From Ustulina deusta (lineage: Eukaryota > Ascomycota > Sordariomycetes > Xylariales > Xylariaceae): a stretch of 64,000 nt of DNA. The stretch covers positions 62,001 through 126,000 of the forward strand of contig JAJNNX010000011.1 in the NCBI GenBank assembly GCA_023159155.1. Direction: 5' to 3'. The notes under the pieces are model-generated. The model did not search any database. It saw only the letters and a list, made by a program, of their open reading frames with translations, and was not told where the DNA came from. Below, piece after piece: positions 19,885-30,493 of the stretch (positions within the stretch are counted from its first letter, which is position 1; every line of letters begins with the position of its first letter). The position numbers were made by a program, and so were the translations under genes.

Positions 19885-21546
19885 ATGCTTCTATGTACTT
19901 TGCTGGCTGGCTCCCTGGCTGCGGCTGCGGTGGTTGAATCCCCCTCAGGCGAATCAGTCGACGATAGCTTCGGACCGAGCGAGGAGTTCGCACGACTGCG
20001 GGCGCCTCAAATCTTCAATTCCGTTCATAATGCAATGCGCCAATGGGGATCATCACTTCACCACAATGGAATGTCGTTTTTCCTTGCGACCGTGCCTAAG
20101 GGTGTCTTATTTCACCACGGCAACAGTAGTCCACTCTCGCCTTCTGAGCCAGAGTGGCTTGCTTACGAAATTGAGCACGCCGAGGGCTTCGCGCGTAGCC
20201 GCCGGGGTGGACCAGGAGGCGGACCCGGACATACGCCAGGTCGCGGGCCTGACCAGAGATCGCTGGGGATCTTGAAAGCAGTGGATGATGACGATGACGG
20301 AGCCCATGGGTACTTGCATGTCTATCAGACAACACGCCCGATGAAGTACATCTATGTCGATGGTATGAGTGGTGGCAAGACATCTATGGGGACTTTAGAC
20401 TCACAGGATCTGATTCTCAGGGGTAAGAGACCCTCTGATGAGGCGAAGCAAACGCCCAGGATGCGGGATCAAGACGATAAGGAACCGGCACCAAGACCCC
20501 CCGGTAGCGGTGGCCCAATGGATGAGCGCCAACGGGCAGTAGATCTTTGCGAGTTGGCTCGGAAATGGGGCCTTGATGGCATCATCCGAATGGAAGCCGG
20601 GTTCGAGATCATCCAATGCGATTTCTCCGATGGCTTAGAGCAGGTGCAAGCGCTGCAGCGGCCTGACGACGGTGGGATGGGTCCTGGCCGCAGAGGTTTC
20701 GAAGGGTTGGAGCACCTTCGCGGGTTGGCGGAACGGTACCAGGGCATCGGATCGACTCGCACTATCATCGACTATTCATCCATGGTCTCGGCTTTCTTCT
20801 TTCCTATAAACCTAACGAACCCAGACCCGAAGCGACAGGATTTACCCAGGCTATATTCTGTTGGAGAAGATAGCTTGGCTGGAATTAAAGACTATGTAGG
20901 AAAGATGATTCTTGAGAGGAAAGACGAATTGTCGCGGACCGTTGATTGGCAAGACGCGGCTGACATGATTGTGGCACGTTACGCCGATAGGCTCAAGTTC
21001 ATAGCCGAAGAGGTACACACTCTTGAGGTTATGGCAAGCGAGGTCAATTTCCTTACCACTGTCTTCATTGACAATCAAGATGGAGAAGACAAAGTAAATA
21101 AAGCACTCGAACGATGCACTTACTTCTATCTCCGTTCAGTCTCGCCCATGACTGCGGTCGACGTTTTTATCAAGGCGGCCTTTGAGACGACGACGCGCAG
21201 GATTTGTAAGACACTCCTTGAGATCCGCCACCTTGTGGTTGAGGACCCAACACCAGATCAGAAATCCCTCGATGGGTCGGTGAACGCAGTGAAAAGCCTC
21301 ATGGAGTATCTCAACTGGGCCCATTTCAAGCGTTGTCCGCCATGTGCTATTAACGAGGTGTGTTTGATTCCTATGTGGCCATTCGGAACAGTGGCCCTAT
21401 ATAATAGCCCTCGTTGCTCAAACGGAACGGATATCGATGGCGGAGATAACTACTGGGGTCGCAATCCAGGAAGAGGACCTGGCGGCGGGCTTCCAGGAGT
21501 TGGTGATGACCATAAGCCCTCGTCCCCCTCGGGTTCCGAACTTTAG
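19885..21546 (+). CDS. Large secreted protein of unknown function
   Basis: Single exon, 553 residues from the ATG at 19885. A signal peptide (LLCTLLAGSLAAAAV) is followed by a segment of the type HNGMSFFLATVPKGVLFHHG and PEWLAYEIEHAEGFA. I recall this as conserved in uncharacterised Pezizomycotina proteins but cannot assign a function. Gly/Pro/Asp-rich low-complexity stretches lie at about residues 107-120 and 195-215. The C-terminal half has several Cys (including KRCPPCAINEVC) and ends in a Gly-rich tail. No transmembrane helix beyond the signal peptide was seen. An extracellular or vacuolar location is inferred. It lies beside the RiPP cluster but nothing ties it to that pathway. Confidence 0.8.
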   Translation: MLLCTLLAGSLAAAAVVESPSGESVDDSFGPSEEFARLRAPQIFNSVHNAMRQWGSSLHHNGMSFFLATVPKGVLFHHGNSSPLSPSEPEWLAYEIEHAEGFARSRRGGPGGGPGHTPGRGPDQRSLGILKAVDDDDDGAHGYLHVYQTTRPMKYIYVDGMSGGKTSMGTLDSQDLILRGKRPSDEAKQTPRMRDQDDKEPAPRPPGSGGPMDERQRAVDLCELARKWGLDGIIRMEAGFEIIQCDFSDGLEQVQALQRPDDGGMGPGRRGFEGLEHLRGLAERYQGIGSTRTIIDYSSMVSAFFFPINLTNPDPKRQDLPRLYSVGEDSLAGIKDYVGKMILERKDELSRTVDWQDAADMIVARYADRLKFIAEEVHTLEVMASEVNFLTTVFIDNQDGEDKVNKALERCTYFYLRSVSPMTAVDVFIKAAFETTTRRICKTLLEIRHLVVEDPTPDQKSLDGSVNAVKSLMEYLNWAHFKRCPPCAINEVCLIPMWPFGTVALYNSPRCSNGTDIDGGDNYWGRNPGRGPGGGLPGVGDDHKPSSPSGSEL

Positions 21547-21611
21547 CATATCATCGTTTATATTTGTCACAGAACTATATTGAACCCAGCTCCGAAGACT
21601 AGGATTCTCGG

Positions 21612-21662
21612 TTTTTTTTTTGAAGGAGGGGGCGGAGGGGGGGGGGGGGGGGGCTAGGGGGG
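21612..21662 (+). repeat. Homopolymer block: T9 followed by a 17-G run
   Basis: T run at about 21612-21620, then G-rich sequence with 17 consecutive G at 21637-21653 and six more G at 21657-21662, separated by CTA. It lies about 90 nt after the stop codon at 21546, in the expected 3' untranslated region. G-quadruplex potential is evident; exact run length may be unreliable in an assembly. Confidence 0.7.
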
Positions 21663-22291
21663 AACACCTCTGCAATTGCCTATGAAATAATATTATAAAC
21701 TTGACGTAACATTCAATAATAAAACAATCGCTTATTTTGTGTGGACAACATATATCTAAACATCAACTCGCCCACTAGCGAGCCCTAACCATTATTACAG
21801 CGATACACAAGTTGATTTTCGCGATTCACCCACACTAGCCAGCGGCTTGACTACAACTGTAGCAGCAGATTTTTAGTATGTATCTTAATGCTTTTGAGAG
21901 CGCCATAGACCATTGGTCGTGTAAATCTAAGGAGAACTCTCTCGGAAAGCTCAACCCATACATTTTAGCGATCAATGAAAGAACATTTTAATAGAATTCA
22001 CATTGTTCAACAAAGGGGTCAATAAAGTAGACTCACATAGTCTCCTTACATTATAGAAGGAGTAGGTACACTTAAGGACGACCAGGGATATCACAACAAC
22101 CCAGGTAGCAGTTTTAGGATTCATCTCAAGGGGGTTATCAAGAACTTTTATTAACCAGCGGAGAGCGGGAGGTGCAGACAAAAAAACGTATTAGGCAACA
22201 CCCAAACCTCTTACGCCCAAAAGTCTTTTCTTATCTCCCCCATATCCCCTTCACCAAGGCTCCCATCCAAGTCTATGAAGTCGAACCCCAC
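21663..22291. other. Intergenic region
   Basis: About 630 AT-rich bases between two convergent genes. No gene or RNA is supported. Confidence 0.4.
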
Positions 22292-23155
22292 CTACTCTTC
22301 CTGGTCCTCATTTTTCTTCCAGAAGCTACGCTTCTTCTTAAGTGCCTTCCCGCAGCGCTCGAGGAAAGACTTCTTAGGTAGACGCTCACCATCAGAGGGC
22401 CCGACAAGGCGAGCAACACCGCCCGCTTCAGCCTCGGCACTGCTTCCACCACACGACTCAACGTCTGCAGCCATGCGGGCTGGCTCCACGTTTGCACGGA
22501 GGCGAAGGATCGGAGGGGTTTCGATGCCGGCAGCAGCTAGGCATTGCGCAACGGCGCGTTGATGTGCCCGCTTGTGACTAGCGAGCCATCCTCCGGTGTC
22601 GGCGTCGGCATTATTGGTAATGGTATCGCTATCGCCATCGCTTTCACTTTCGGCATATTTGTTGGTGTGGGCGTTGATGTCAGTGATCCCCTCGGCCTTG
22701 GCAGTGGTGACCTCAAAATCGTAGGGATTGACCAGGGCGTTTGGAGATGCCTCCAACAAGGACAGAGAGAAGTCCCGGATCACCAGTCCTGAGCATTGCT
22801 TCGAGACCCCGAGCACGCGACCGCCTCCCTAAGTAGCGGTCGCGGAACCCGACATTTCCCCTTGCTGAATGCGTCTCGGCGGTGGCGGTGGCGGTGGCGG
22901 GTGGTTGGGTGGCGGATGGTTGGGTAGTGGGCGGTTGGGTAGCGGGTGGTTGGGTGGTGGTAAGGGCGGAGGAGGGAAGCGCGGAGGAGGGAAGCGCTTT
23001 GCCATACCCAACATTTCTTCTATGATGACAATAACATCAGCCTCTAATATCTTAATTTTGCTGCTGAAGGAGTAGGAGTAATTGTGAGTGCTGGTAGGAT
23101 TGCGATGAGAGGTACCTTGATTCTTGCCTGGCTTGCGAGTTTTTGCTGCGAACAT
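22292..23155 (-). CDS. Proline-rich hypothetical protein, in-frame TAG or short intron in the middle
   Basis: From the ATG at 23155 on the minus strand, 108 codons end in TAG (22829-22831). They include a Pro-rich tract of the type PPPNHPLPNRPLPNHPP. The same frame then stays open for another 179 codons to 22292, with an acidic Ser/Asp segment and a basic tail (KALKKKRSFWKK). The second part has no early ATG, so it is probably an extension of the first. A 59-nt intron removing the TAG and keeping frame is possible (donor GTTCCG, weak; acceptor GCTCAG); a nonsense change is the alternative. No known domain was recognised, and function is unknown. The Pro-rich repeats could have drifted from simple GC-rich sequence, so even coding status is uncertain. 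Confidence 0.4.
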
Positions 23156-25031
23156 TTTGAGCGGAGTCTCAGTAGCAATTCCGGTCTTGTCGTTATATCC
23201 CGTTGCAACAGCGGCAAATGCGATGTGTGGGTTGGTGTCTAAGGATCTTCTCGGACTGTATCGGTTCTCTGACAGAAGGTAGTGTGGCAGCAGCGGCAGA
23301 GGTGGTAGCGATTTGTTAAATGAACCAAGGGGGTTTTGCGTAAGCTCCTGCGTGAGGGCTGTGGATTTTTAGGGCCAGTGCTTTTATGATGGAAGAATAA
23401 GAAAGGAATAAGCAGGTTGCTGTAGCATTGACAGACGAAGTCCGCAGAGGTAGTAACATGAACTTCAATTTATTTAGGTGCTTAGATATTCCTGGTGCTA
23501 CAACTTTAAACAAACCGTAGGTATCCTTATTTGCATGGTTACCTTTGGGTTAAATGTAGAACTAGATTAACTTATCCTATGCTGGTAATTTGTTTCTAAA
23601 GCTGTATTTGAGAAATTCTGTCTAAAATCATTTATTGATTGTGCTGGTTGTGATCTCCTCCACTGATTGTTCCCTTTTCCTGGTTTCCTATCCCAGTAAT
23701 TCAGCTCAAAAGGCACAGCAAGTCTTTCTTGAACCTTTTCTTGGAGCGGCAGGTGAAGGAAAAGCGGACGCTGGTGATATCTTTTGAAGATTATGCCACT
23801 CTCAGTGCTGCTATTTTCTCGAATTCTTAGGTTTGCTTGAAGATGGTATCATAATTCAGTTAGCGCTGAATTGATTTGGAGCTGAATAGACTCATTTTGC
23901 GCAATTCAGGTGAAGCAGTTGGGGGGGGGGAGACGCACGGGAATTCTGCCTGTACAAGGCGTCGTAGGGTTAACTGGTCAGCGAAGTGAAAGAGAGCTCT
24001 ACAACTATACCTCTATGGCTTTGGTACCGTTCGTGACCAGGAACAGGATATGGCCGAGGCTATATCGGAATGAAGGAGGCAGTGAGTGCATGAGGAGATT
24101 AAAGCCGGTGATTAATATGCTGTCTTATGCCACTGATACACCTGCATTCTTTCGAGATCATGGAGGGGCAGTGAATGAAGCGACAAGAAATTATCACCCC
24201 GAATTATTTCAACCAATATGCCAAGGCAAAAGAAGACGGACGGAAGCTCTCCAGCTCGGCCTTCACAACACGGACAATGCATCATAAACAACAACCAGCT
24301 GGCTTGTGGATAAGGAGCCCGATGTTCGTAATTACGCATTATCTAACACGTCCGGTCCACCAATTTAAGAATCTTCCTACTCTTTTTCTTATATTGTTTA
24401 GAAGCTCTATTGCTTGCACCACTCTGTTTTTCTACGAAGCATGTTTTATGTATTGTTTATCGATGCTAATTCAATTTTTTTCTTCTTCATTATTTAGGCA
24501 ATAGCGCACAAATATAATCCATCCATGAGAGCGATCCATGTTAAATCCAACAGGCCGTTCAATACATTGTTGCGAACTGACAACTAAGGTCTGATGTTGA
24601 AGTTGGCTTATAGAAGAACCACCTGTATCCCACTTCCCCTCCGAACCATTGTGCTACGGTGGTGCATCGTTATCGCCGGGACCTGCCAAGAAGCAGGGGA
24701 CCGTTACCTTGGTGTTGGAACAAGCTTCAGCCACTTCCCCAACCAATCTGGGCTTAGTTCCAGTGTCTCACAGAGCGGTCCGTCCTTCGAATCCCCGAAA
24801 TATACTTAGCTAAGTACCTAGGGATGTTGTTAGCATTTGTCGACCCAGTGTCGCCTTAGACAGTGGGGCTGCACAGCCTCCCAAATTTTTGGTTTGTTTT
24901 CATTGCTCGTTTACCCCTAATGTGATGGTCCACTTGATGTTGCATTCACAACATCGCTTTGTACCAGGAGGACATGTGTAGATCTGAGACCCGTGGCACT
25001 CTCTGCTCCCGGGAAATTAGTGCCAGTGATC
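23156..25031. other. Intergenic region, no gene supported
   Basis: About 1.9 kb. ORFs at 23910-24287 and 24175-24504 (+) have no recognisable domain or splice partners. The last few hundred bases should hold the promoter of the ATPase gene at 25032. Confidence 0.4.
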
Positions 25032-26746
25032 ATGTTCGCTAGACACGTGGTTCGCCTCAGAATATCCACCGTGTCGAATCATCAAGCCAGAATCCTACCC
25101 CAGACGCGCCGTGTTTGGCCCCCACTTCAGCACGGCTTCTCGTCTACACGTGCTTCCCGGAATTCGGCACCCCTCTCTGACTCTGAACAGCCCCCAAAGC
25201 GTGATGACGCCCCACAGTCTCTTCTGAGCAAGGCGATAGAGTCCGCTCTTACCACCTTTGCATCGGTTCTGGTACTTGGTGTGGGGTTTGGTGCGGCCGG
25301 TTATGCGTATCACAAGGGCTACAAGCATCTCCAACTCAAGAAGATCGAGAATGCCTTCGAACCAGGTGATCCCGTGTTGGAGCTCGCCGCCTTTGGCAAG
25401 GAGATACCGTCTCCGCCCATGCCCCAGCATTGGGTGCAGCGTGAGGAGCAGAGCAGGATAGATGCCATCATGGACGGATCCGAGATGGGCCACTACTATC
25501 TCATTATGGGTGACAAGGGTTGTGGCAAGAGTAGCATGCTGCTGGAAGCCATGCGAAAGATCGATGGCGAAGGTTGCGCCATGTTTGAGGCTCATTCCGA
25601 CCTGGAGTTGTTTCGGATACGGCTCGGCAAGGCTCTCGACTACGAATTTCACGAAGACTACATTGGCGGCTACTTCAATGAACGAGGCCCCCGAGATACC
25701 ACCGCACTTCTAGATATCGAGAGAGCAATGAACAAGCTAGAAAAGGTTGCTCTCCGGCATCGTGAGAAGAAGAAAAAGCCTCTCGTTCTCGTCATCAACC
25801 AGACCCAGCTCATTCGAGATGACGAAGACGGGCGCGACCTCCTCGAGCTCCTCCAGCAGAGGGCGGAGCAGTGGGCTGCTGCGAACTTGGTGACGATGAT
25901 ATTTAATACTGACGACTACTGGGTCTTGGAGCGCTTCAAACAGCTGGCGACCAGAATGGAAATAATCCCTGTGACGGACTTACCGAAGGCACAAGCCTTG
26001 TCAGCACTACAGCGGTATCGATTCCGATATTTTCAGGAGACGATCGACACTCAGACTCTAGAGGATATTTACGATCGCGTTGGTGGGCGCCTCTCCTTTT
26101 TGAACCGGGTTGCCAAGTCTCGCGATATGCTGGCCACGTGCGATATCATTATGGAAATCGAGAAGACTTGGTTCTTGAATCAATGTTGGATCCTCGGCTC
26201 CGAAATGGACGACGATGTGATGGACCAGCAGAAATGGGCTGTGAGTTTGCACCTGAGCGACCCCTGGAAATACAACGAACCCTATTAACCCACCGAGCAC
26301 AGTCGGCGGCCATGGTGCTTGCACAAGCTCTCGTAGACAAGGAAGCGGAAATGGAAAAGACATACGATGCGGAGACGGGACACGTGCTCCCGAGCTACGC
26401 AATGCACAAAGCCCAGCAGATCATGACGAGAGCCGATTTCATCCGAGAGCTCGACCGGCTGAACCTCTTCACCATCACGAGTTCGGCTCAGGTCCGCGCA
26501 AGCTCTGTACCGATGCACCGAGCTTTCAAGGAGATCTGCGCAGAGCCTGGCTTCCGGCAGTTCCTCGAGCAAACATTGCAACGAATCTCGGATATTGAAA
26601 GTTTGGGCCGCACGCGGGAATTAGTAGCTAAGGACCTCGTATTAGGTGGAAAGTACGAGATCTCTAAGGCTCTGGACAGGAGCGGCAAGCTTGAAATGAC
26701 GTTGAAGCAGAAGGAAGAGGAGGACGACGACGACGATAAGAACTGA
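25032..26746 (+). CDS. Mitochondrial-type P-loop (AAA-like) ATPase, two exons
   Basis: Exons 25032-26240 and 26303-26746 (intron 26241-26302, GTGAGT..CACAG, 62 nt) give 550 residues. The ATG at 25032 is preferred over the GTG-initiated extension upstream. The N-terminus is rich in Arg/Ser and lacks acidic residues, like a mitochondrial presequence. It is followed by a possible membrane helix (TTFASVLVLGVGFGAAGYAY). Walker A is GDKGCGKSS (about residue 160) and a Walker-B-like strand is PLVLVINQ (about 250). Without splicing the frame would stop at 26288 shortly after the donor. The C-terminus ends in a run of Glu/Asp/Lys. It resembles uncharacterised fungal AAA-type ATPases; substrate is unknown. 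Confidence 0.85.
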
Positions 26747-27895
26747 GTGAGACCTCGAGACCCGGATGATTGAAGTACCACAGAAGAGTTTCTCTGTACA
26801 TGAGCGCCAATGACATGCTGCAGAGCCAGCATTCTTTTCATTTGTATGTATTGATAAGGTGTACAGGCTGTCTTGATACTGAGTGTACAATACGGCATGA
26901 CCTCGACGGCATAGACGAGAATTTGAGGACATAGATGATCCAACAACCCCTTCGCAGGCTGGTTTCATAGAGATAGAATCAAGATCAATGTGTTTAATAC
27001 CAGTGGAGTATCGTCCGCGCGACGTCCCCCACGGCCATCCTTTTCGATCAATACTTTCCCTCCGTCGTCCATCGGGCAGTGTTTCGGATAATATGATACT
27101 TAATGCAATCGCCTCTTTGACGCACCCGATACGAAGAAGCACTCAACCAAAGGATAGCGCCAGCACTTGTTCTACATTATCTAAGATGAAAATCTCGGCT
27201 TCGACAAGATTCTTGGCTCTATGGGTTAGGCCTCATTGCACTCCAATTCAATCGTACAGCCATAACAGTGGCCCCCTTTTAACCATTCGGCCTGACTTAG
27301 CGCCATAGTCTACTTCCAATAGCATCGAGCTGCTGATTGTCGAGTTCCAGCTTTTCGATCCAACAATGCAACATAGATAAAAATTCATGAAATCTTCAAC
27401 GTACGCATAGACGAAGGCGTTACTCTTCGTCATTCCCACATGCGCATAGATTTTGTTTCCAATATCTATAGCACATGGCATCGAGATGCTTTCGGTGTTA
27501 AAGGTAATGCACACCAACTGTCTCGCCACCGGATCCGTCGAATACGCAGGAACGGCTAAACAAAGAATAAGGAGCTTATGAATTATATACCACGTGGCTT
27601 CTTCCTCCAAGATACATAGATCGGCATGGGAAAATTCGATGCGTTGATTGGGGCTGTTTGGTGCCGTAGAGTGTGGGGTAATAAGGCCGTCGAACCATCT
27701 GTGTGTATGTGTCTGCCGGTATATGAATCTGGATATGACATGATGTCATGCCCGATCGTGTAGCACCCCGCACAAGGGGCGTCTTTCTCTTCCTGTCTCA
27801 CTCTCACATACCATGTACCAACTGTGAGCGTTATCAAGACGCTCGTACCAGAAATCCTTAGTTCTTCAGGGCTTGAACAGGTGGCAGCAGTCACC
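26747..27895. other. Intergenic region
   Basis: About 1.15 kb between two plus-strand genes. Short ORFs on both strands show no domain. No gene is supported. Confidence 0.4.
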
Positions 27896-29030
27896 ATGTC
27901 GTACCTAGGGGGCCCAAATCAGTATAATGGCAGAGGGTACAGCACGGCAGGCAGCGTCCTGCATCCCTCGCCCGTCCCATCAACCGTTTCATATCATGTC
28001 CCTGTCCGGCGCGAGCTGCTTGATGTCGGCATCTTCAAAGACACTATTCTTCCCAGTCTGCAGCTGCACGCACCGCTGGCCATCGTGGCATATGGCGTCG
28101 GCAGGGCGACGAATAGCGTCGAGGCCAAGGATTGGCTTTGGCCGATCGCGCCCATGGTAAACGGATGGTGGAGTGCGGTCGGAAGAAAGGTATATCGACG
28201 CGGTTTGACATTCAACCAAGCGTTTGGCACGCTATCGCGGCCCGAGCGGCTGCTATTGGCCGGCGTCACTCTCTGGGGCGGCCGGCTTTTCTACCGGATT
28301 GCGAGCAGGAGTGTCAAGCGACGACGCCAAGGGAAAGGTGCCGATGACCCCAGATACGAAGTTGAGAAGCGCGAGGAAGGATACTGGAACAAGGCCCTCT
28401 TCACGATATTCCTCCCGGAAGCCCTCATTCAGACCATCATCTCCCTCCCTATCACGGCGCCTTTCCATCACCAAGGCGCCGTTTTGACCGGGTATCATCC
28501 AGCGGTGCAAGCGCTGGCCGTGGGGTTGTTCTGCGCTGGCTTTACGCTGGAAGTTCTGGCAGATGTACAACTAGAGAAATTCAAAGACTCCGCACACGCC
28601 TCCACGGCTGTTTGTAAGGAGGGCGTGTGGAGTTTGGTTCGCCATCCCAAGTAAGCACCGTCACCCTCACAGCAATTTTAGCGGGCCATCGTTAATACAT
28701 GCTAGCTACCTCGGAGACGCCCTCGTGCATCTCTCATTCCCACTGTTGCTGTACGGATCCGACATGCTTGCCCCCGTCGAGGTGTTGGGCAGTATCGCGA
28801 ATTATTTGTTCCTCCGGCATGTCGGCGGCGACAAGGAGACAGAACGCCACCAGGCGCGTCGGTATTCGGAGTCAAGTCCGGAGAAATTCGCAGATTTCCA
28901 GCGGCGCAAAGAGACGCATAATTCGTTCTGGCCGAGGGCTGATGTGTTGACAAATCAGTGGTTTTGGACTGTCGTCGGCGCTGGTGCGGCGGGTGCCATG
29001 GTGGAGCAAATATTCCATTACGTGTTCTGA
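27896..29030 (+). CDS. DUF1295 (steroid 5-alpha-reductase-like) membrane protein, two exons
   Basis: Exons 27896-28650 and 28706-29030 (intron 28651-28705, GTAAGC..GCTAG, 55 nt) give 359 residues. The ATG at 27896 starts MSYLGGPNQYNG; codons upstream lack ATG. Several hydrophobic helices are seen (for example LFTIFLPEALIQTIISLPIT and AVQALAVGLFCAGFTLEVLAD). The splice creates RHPNYLGD, the hallmark RHPNY-LG motif of DUF1295/isoprenylcysteine methyltransferase-like membrane enzymes. The family is thought to include NADPH-linked reductases of lipid-like substrates in the endoplasmic reticulum; substrate is not known here. A C-terminal helix precedes the stop. Confidence 0.87.
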
Positions 29031-30493
29031 TGTTCACGTTGACGCTGTCATCCAGTTTGGGAGTTTACTTTTTTCCCCGTACAATATTTGTATCTAATGG
29101 GGTGAATGGAGGGACCGTCATGTTGTCTAAACATGTATCAATGGCGAATGAATGCTTGCGTACAACACATGGAACAAAAGTCTCTATAGTCAGCGAGATA
29201 TTATACCACTAGGTTTAATTAGCTGAGAAACGAGCCGAAGGAGTCCCTGCTCATGAATATCCATGCACACGCCTATTGTTGGAGCTTGCGAAGAGTCGTG
29301 TGCCGGGCGCCGAACTTAGGACGGTGCTGACACCCATTTGCCTAAGCAAAACATATCTGTCCTGGCGCTGAACAGAGTAGATACGGCAGGGCATATCGTT
29401 TATTCTATAAAAAGCCGGGTTTAGCTATATGTTGCAATAGGCCATACGTGACGATACTTCTCCTATCCACGCACACCCAATCCAGATACCAGGACGTCAG
29501 GACAAGCCGTTGCTATAGCGGGGAATTATAACTTCTACCCTGTTAACTCCTAAGACGATTCAAACCAAAAATGGCTACAGATTTTCCTACACGATTGAGA
29601 CGAGAACGAAGAGAAGCACGACGCGCGGGGAGACGATGATCGTAGAGCGTAGCTCTAGTTGCTTGAGATGAAATCCTTCGCTTGCGGCTTCGAGGCTGTT
29701 TTCACGCCGAAGACGCCCGAACTACTTGGTTCCGGACGCATATGCGTATCCCAAGCCTAAATCCATTCCGGAACTGTGAACAAGGAGATAAGGTTCGTAG
29801 GTTAGTCTTGTGTGTACGGAATCGCACTGGAAGAGTCGTCACTCGAATGCGCCTACGTCAGTGGCCACCTACATGTACCTAGGTATTCAGCGCCACAATC
29901 CATCTAGGTACCGACTACCTCCCCACTGTAGTGTACCATCTCATTGTACCTAAGTACATAATCAAAAGTGGAGACTGATACCTAAGTACCTTAGGTAGTA
30001 GGTAGATGGCTGTGTAACGCCACAATCCTTAGTCACCTACCCCTCTATCCGAGAGATAAGCCACCGAGCCACAAATGACGCAGGTTCCGTCTTGGCCTGC
30101 TACCTCCCTAGTGCAGATAGCCTTGAGGGGGGCAGAGGGGGGTTGCCCTGGTAAACATGGCAGTAAAGATGATACCATCTGGCGAGCAGCATTTTGGCTT
30201 TTAGCTTTTAGCCATCCTAAAAAACCACCACCAAATATATATGTACCTACCTACCTACCTCTAAGTAACTTTAGGTACTTACACACACATGTACACGCAC
30301 ACGACGAGCCCACAACGACAACGACGGTATTGCAATCTCCCTTATCACCTTGCGGCCGTCTAGCAACTTCTCCTTCTTCTCGCCATCAATCAATTAACCA
30401 ACCCAGCTCTGCCTGGAACAACAACAACCACAACCACAGGAACGACAACAACATCTTGTCGTCTGCCGACACCCAACTCGGCAAACAAACGAA
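29031..30493. other. Intergenic region and 5' region of VID27
   Basis: About 1.46 kb. Short direct CTAC/GTAC-type repeats (for example 30243-30262, CTAC repeated) and AC-rich sequence lie upstream of VID27. No gene is supported. Confidence 0.4.
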
